Assembly: GCA_024234615.1 (NCBI GenBank)
Contig: JACKNY010000003.1
Location: 616,788 to 680,787, forward strand
Direction of reading: 5' to 3'
DNA from: Pseudomonadales bacterium
GTDB lineage: Bacteria > Pseudomonadota > Gammaproteobacteria > Pseudomonadales > IMCC2047
Length of the DNA stretch: 64,000 nucleotides
The notes under the pieces were generated by a model, which made no database searches, was not told where the DNA came from, and worked only from the letters and a program-made list of their open reading frames with translations. Of the stretch, positions 61,459 through 64,000 are shown in pieces. Every line of letters starts with the position of its first letter. The first letter of the stretch is position 1. Both the position numbers and the translations under genes were made by a program.

Positions 61459-63780
61459 CTAATTACCTTTGCGTTTACCTTTATAGCCCTTGCCTTTAGA
61501 GGTGCGTTTACCGCCTTTTTTTGGTTTACCAGAATTTTTCTTTTCCTGGGGTAATAGTTCAAAATCAATTTTACGTTCGTCGAGATCGACGCGCGCTACT
61601 CTGATCTCAATGCTATCGCCCAAGCGATAGCTAAAATGCGTGCGCTCGCCAGTGAGTCGGTGTTTGGCAGGGTCGAAATGATAGTAGTCGTTATCCAGGG
61701 CGCTGACATGCAGCAAGCCCTCCACATAGATATCTTGCAGCTCGATAAACAAACCAAAGGCGGTGACGCCGCTGATGACTCCAGCAAAGGTATCGCCAAC
61801 ATGATCGAGCATATACTCGCATTTCAACCAGAGCACGACATCACGCACGGCTTCGTCGGCACGCCGCTCAGTAAGTGAGCAGTGTTCGCCAAGATGAATC
61901 ATGTCCGGTTGCTGATAGGGATAAATACGGGCACGTTGAATTGCCTTTGCGCCTTCAACCCGGCGTACATGGGAGGAGGTCATTTTACTGCGAATCACGG
62001 AGCGAATCGCACGATGCACCAACAAATCTGGATAGCGCCGAATGGGGGAGGTGAAGTGTGCGTAAGCTTCATAGGCGAGACCAAAATGCCCCACATTATC
62101 AGGGCTGTAGACTGCTTGCATCATCGAGCGCAACAACACTGTTTGGATCAGATGGGCATCTGGCCGCTCGGTAATTTGTAACACTAAATTTTGATAATCT
62201 TTAGCGCTGGGTTTGTCGGCACCGCTCAGGCTTAGGCCCAATTCGCCGATGAATTCGCGGAGCTTGGCTAGTTTTTCGGCGCTGGGGGTCTCGTGAATAC
62301 GATACAACCCAGGCAGCTTATGCTGCTGTAAAAAGGTAGCCGCGGCGACATTAGCACAGAGCATGCATTCTTCGATCAACTTATGCGCTTCGTTTCGTTG
62401 CACGGGGACGATGCGCTCAATTTTACGCTCCGTACCAAAGATAATGCGCTGTTCCACGCTTTCAAAATCTATCGCGCCACGCAGTTCGCGCGCTGCGCGT
62501 AAGGTTTTGTATAGGTTATATAGCGTTTCCAGGGCGGGCACTACGGTTTGATATTGGTCTCGTAGTTGCTGTCCTTCTGAACTGTCTTGATGTTCGAGCA
62601 TTTGGCTGACTTTGGTATAGGTCAACCGTGCTTGCGACTGAATCACCCCTTCAAAAAAGCAATAGTCGGTCATCACCCCCTGGGAATTGAGCTTCATCTC
62701 GCAGACCATAACCGGGCGATCGACATGGGGATTTAATGAACACAGATCATTGGAGAGCAGCTCCGGCAACATCGGGATCACCTGAGCGGGGAAATACACC
62801 GAGGTGCCGCGCAGGTGCGCCTCCTGGTCCAGGGGCGATCCTAGGGTGACGTAGTGGGAGACATCCGCAATGGCAACGTAGAGCAACCAGCCGTTTTTAT
62901 CAGTTTTAGCATAAACCGCATCGTCAAAATCACGCGCATCTTCACCATCAATAGTGACAAAAGGAAGTTTTCGCAGATCGATGCGCTGCTGTAATTCCGA
63001 GGCTGTGATTTGCTTGTCAATCTTTTGCAAAGATTGGGTAACTTCTTGGGGCCACTCAAAAGGAATTGAATGAGTACGCAACGCCACATCGATTTCCATA
63101 CCGGGAGCCATATGCTCACCCAGAATCTCAACCACTCGCCCAACTGCATTATTGCGTTTGCTCGGATAGACAGTGATTTCAACACTCACCATCTGGCCTT
63201 TGCGGGCTTTGCAGGGAGAGTCCTCCGACACTAATATATCCTGGTTAATACGTGGATTTTCCGGTACCACAAAGCCAACGCCATTGTCTTTGAAGTAGCG
63301 CCCGACCAGATATTGGTGAGCGCGCTCCAACACTTCTACAATGACCGCTTCTTTTTTGCCGCGGTGCTCAAACTCGGAGGGGCGCACCAGCACCCTGTCG
63401 CCATCCAATACCTTGTTCATTTGGCGGCTACTAATATAAAGATCATCGCCGCCGCCATCGGGAATAAAGAAGCCATAGCCGTCTTTCATTCCCTGCACCC
63501 GGCCCTTCAACAAATTCATCTTATCAATCAAGCCGAACGCCCCGCGCCGGTTTTGCATCAACTGGCCATCGCGTTGCATGGCGTTCAGGCGTCGCCGCAA
63601 CGCTTCCATCGAAGCTTCGTCCTCTAAAGCGAGCTCAACGCAGAGTAACTCATGGGTCGCTGGACCGGCACGTTCTTTTAGATGAGTAAGAATAAACTCG
63701 CGACTGGGGATTGGTTTATCGTAGTTTGCGGCTTCGCGTTTAGCGAAGGGATCGGAAGCTGGTTTTTTGGATCGAGGCAT
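61459..63780 (-). CDS. rnr: Ribonuclease R
   Basis: The 773-residue 3'-5' exoribonuclease has an N-terminal cold-shock domain, a central RNB domain with the Asp cluster (ITIDGEDARDFDDAVYA type), an S1 domain, and a lysine-rich tail (residues 750-773). The tail is rich in KGK repeats. Start 63780 was chosen over 63810 because it fits MPRSKKP and family N-termini. It is divergent from the tRNA-Leu gene. Confidence 0.96.
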   Translation of the reverse strand: MPRSKKPASDPFAKREAANYDKPIPSREFILTHLKERAGPATHELLCVELALEDEASMEALRRRLNAMQRDGQLMQNRRGAFGLIDKMNLLKGRVQGMKDGYGFFIPDGGGDDLYISSRQMNKVLDGDRVLVRPSEFEHRGKKEAVIVEVLERAHQYLVGRYFKDNGVGFVVPENPRINQDILVSEDSPCKARKGQMVSVEITVYPSKRNNAVGRVVEILGEHMAPGMEIDVALRTHSIPFEWPQEVTQSLQKIDKQITASELQQRIDLRKLPFVTIDGEDARDFDDAVYAKTDKNGWLLYVAIADVSHYVTLGSPLDQEAHLRGTSVYFPAQVIPMLPELLSNDLCSLNPHVDRPVMVCEMKLNSQGVMTDYCFFEGVIQSQARLTYTKVSQMLEHQDSSEGQQLRDQYQTVVPALETLYNLYKTLRAARELRGAIDFESVEQRIIFGTERKIERIVPVQRNEAHKLIEECMLCANVAAATFLQQHKLPGLYRIHETPSAEKLAKLREFIGELGLSLSGADKPSAKDYQNLVLQITERPDAHLIQTVLLRSMMQAVYSPDNVGHFGLAYEAYAHFTSPIRRYPDLLVHRAIRSVIRSKMTSSHVRRVEGAKAIQRARIYPYQQPDMIHLGEHCSLTERRADEAVRDVVLWLKCEYMLDHVGDTFAGVISGVTAFGLFIELQDIYVEGLLHVSALDNDYYHFDPAKHRLTGERTHFSYRLGDSIEIRVARVDLDERKIDFELLPQEKKNSGKPKKGGKRTSKGKGYKGKRKGN

Positions 63781-63847
63781 CAGTCGTCTCTTTTGGGTGA
63801 ACGCCTGCATTGTAGCGGGATTAGCTTGCTAACAGTAGCAAAATCCA

Positions 63848-63876
63848 TTGACAATTTTGCCTCTCGGCAGTAAAGT
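63848..63876 (+). promoter_or_regulatory. Promoter of tRNA-Leu
   Basis: TTGACA (63848-63853, perfect -35) and TAAAGT (63871-63876, -10) are separated by 17 bases. A GC-rich discriminator (GCGCGCC) follows, typical of stringently controlled stable-RNA promoters. The tRNA starts 26 bases later. Confidence 0.82.
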
Positions 63877-63902
63877 GCGCGCCTCTATCTATGCCTCAAA
63901 AT

Positions 63903-63989
63903 GCCCAGGTGGTGAAATTGGTAGACACGCTAGCTTCAGGTGCTAGTGATCGCAAGGTCGTGGAGGTTCAAGTCCTCTCCTGGGCACCA
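63903..63989 (+). tRNA. tRNA-Leu (CAG)
   Basis: The 87-base gene folds as a class II tRNA. The acceptor stem GCCCAGG pairs with CCTGGGC, the anticodon stem CTAGC/GCTAG encloses TTCAGGT (anticodon CAG), there is a long variable arm, and the T-arm is GGAGGTTCAAGTCCTCT-like. The 3' CCA is encoded. It lies divergent to rnr as in Pseudomonas-type genomes. Confidence 0.97.
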
Positions 63990-64000
63990 TTTTGAAAAAC

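Overview
The window reads as chromosome of a marine or salt-adapted gammaproteobacterium of moderate GC. The block rnr-rlmB-rpsF-rpsR-(membrane protein)-rplI-dnaB-alr at the right end has the gene order known from Pseudomonas and relatives. The complete ectoine/5-hydroxyectoine operon, the monomeric isocitrate dehydrogenase and the TonB-dependent thiamine uptake operon fit such an organism. No prophage, CRISPR array or intact transposase is present.

Layout: (1) 438-8217, a heavy-metal efflux locus: two small secreted proteins, a CzcCBA-type RND pump with the Zn/Co/Cd-type charged motif, a PII-like protein and a CDF exporter. (2) 8218-10503, a repeat-rich accessory island bordered by two diverged 180-bp direct repeats. 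It holds a decayed RAYT transposase, three spaced 19-bp repeats, and two cassette-like modules (Phd/ParE toxin-antitoxin and a VOC/glyoxalase protein), each closed at its 3' side by the same 40-bp hairpin. (3) 10498-19375, a probable sulfur/redox cluster of two divergent arms: a cysteine synthase-glutaredoxin fusion, an IPNS-like 2OG-Fe(II) oxygenase and an AhpD-fold protein on one side; a SARP/AAA regulator, a tandem DUF4242 protein, an OsmC protein and a flavin monooxygenase on the other. (4) 19508-26274, a two-component system divergent from a membrane electron-transfer operon whose DUF2271 protein carries a flavinylation-like motif.

(5) 26358-36204, mixed housekeeping: DUF533 protein, YghU-like GST, D-amino-acid dehydrogenase and alanine racemase flanked by two Lrp regulators, a 29-residue lysine-rich protein, a GreA/Rnk-like protein, paired transglutaminases and a nitrilase. 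(6) 36503-47096, hemN, an MFS exporter, then a MarR (EctR-like) regulator divergent from ectA-ectB-(cupin-like ORF)-ectC-ectD-(DksA-like zinc finger)-ask, followed by a sodium symporter. A terminator-like hairpin sits in the ectA upstream region. (7) 47242-55344, a GcvR-like ACT protein, icd, then a TPP riboswitch controlling receptor, thiamine-binding protein, PnuT and a thiamine kinase-like protein, and an HDOD protein. (8) 55460-63989, alr, dnaB, the S6/S18/L9 ribosomal block with a recognisable S6:S18 leader and promoter, rlmB, rnr, and a tRNA-Leu(CAG) with its own promoter.

All functions are read from sequence motifs and gene context. No database search was possible, so family names rest on recognition and substrate assignments are inference. 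Regions 2, 3, 4 and 6 hold the most unusual content.
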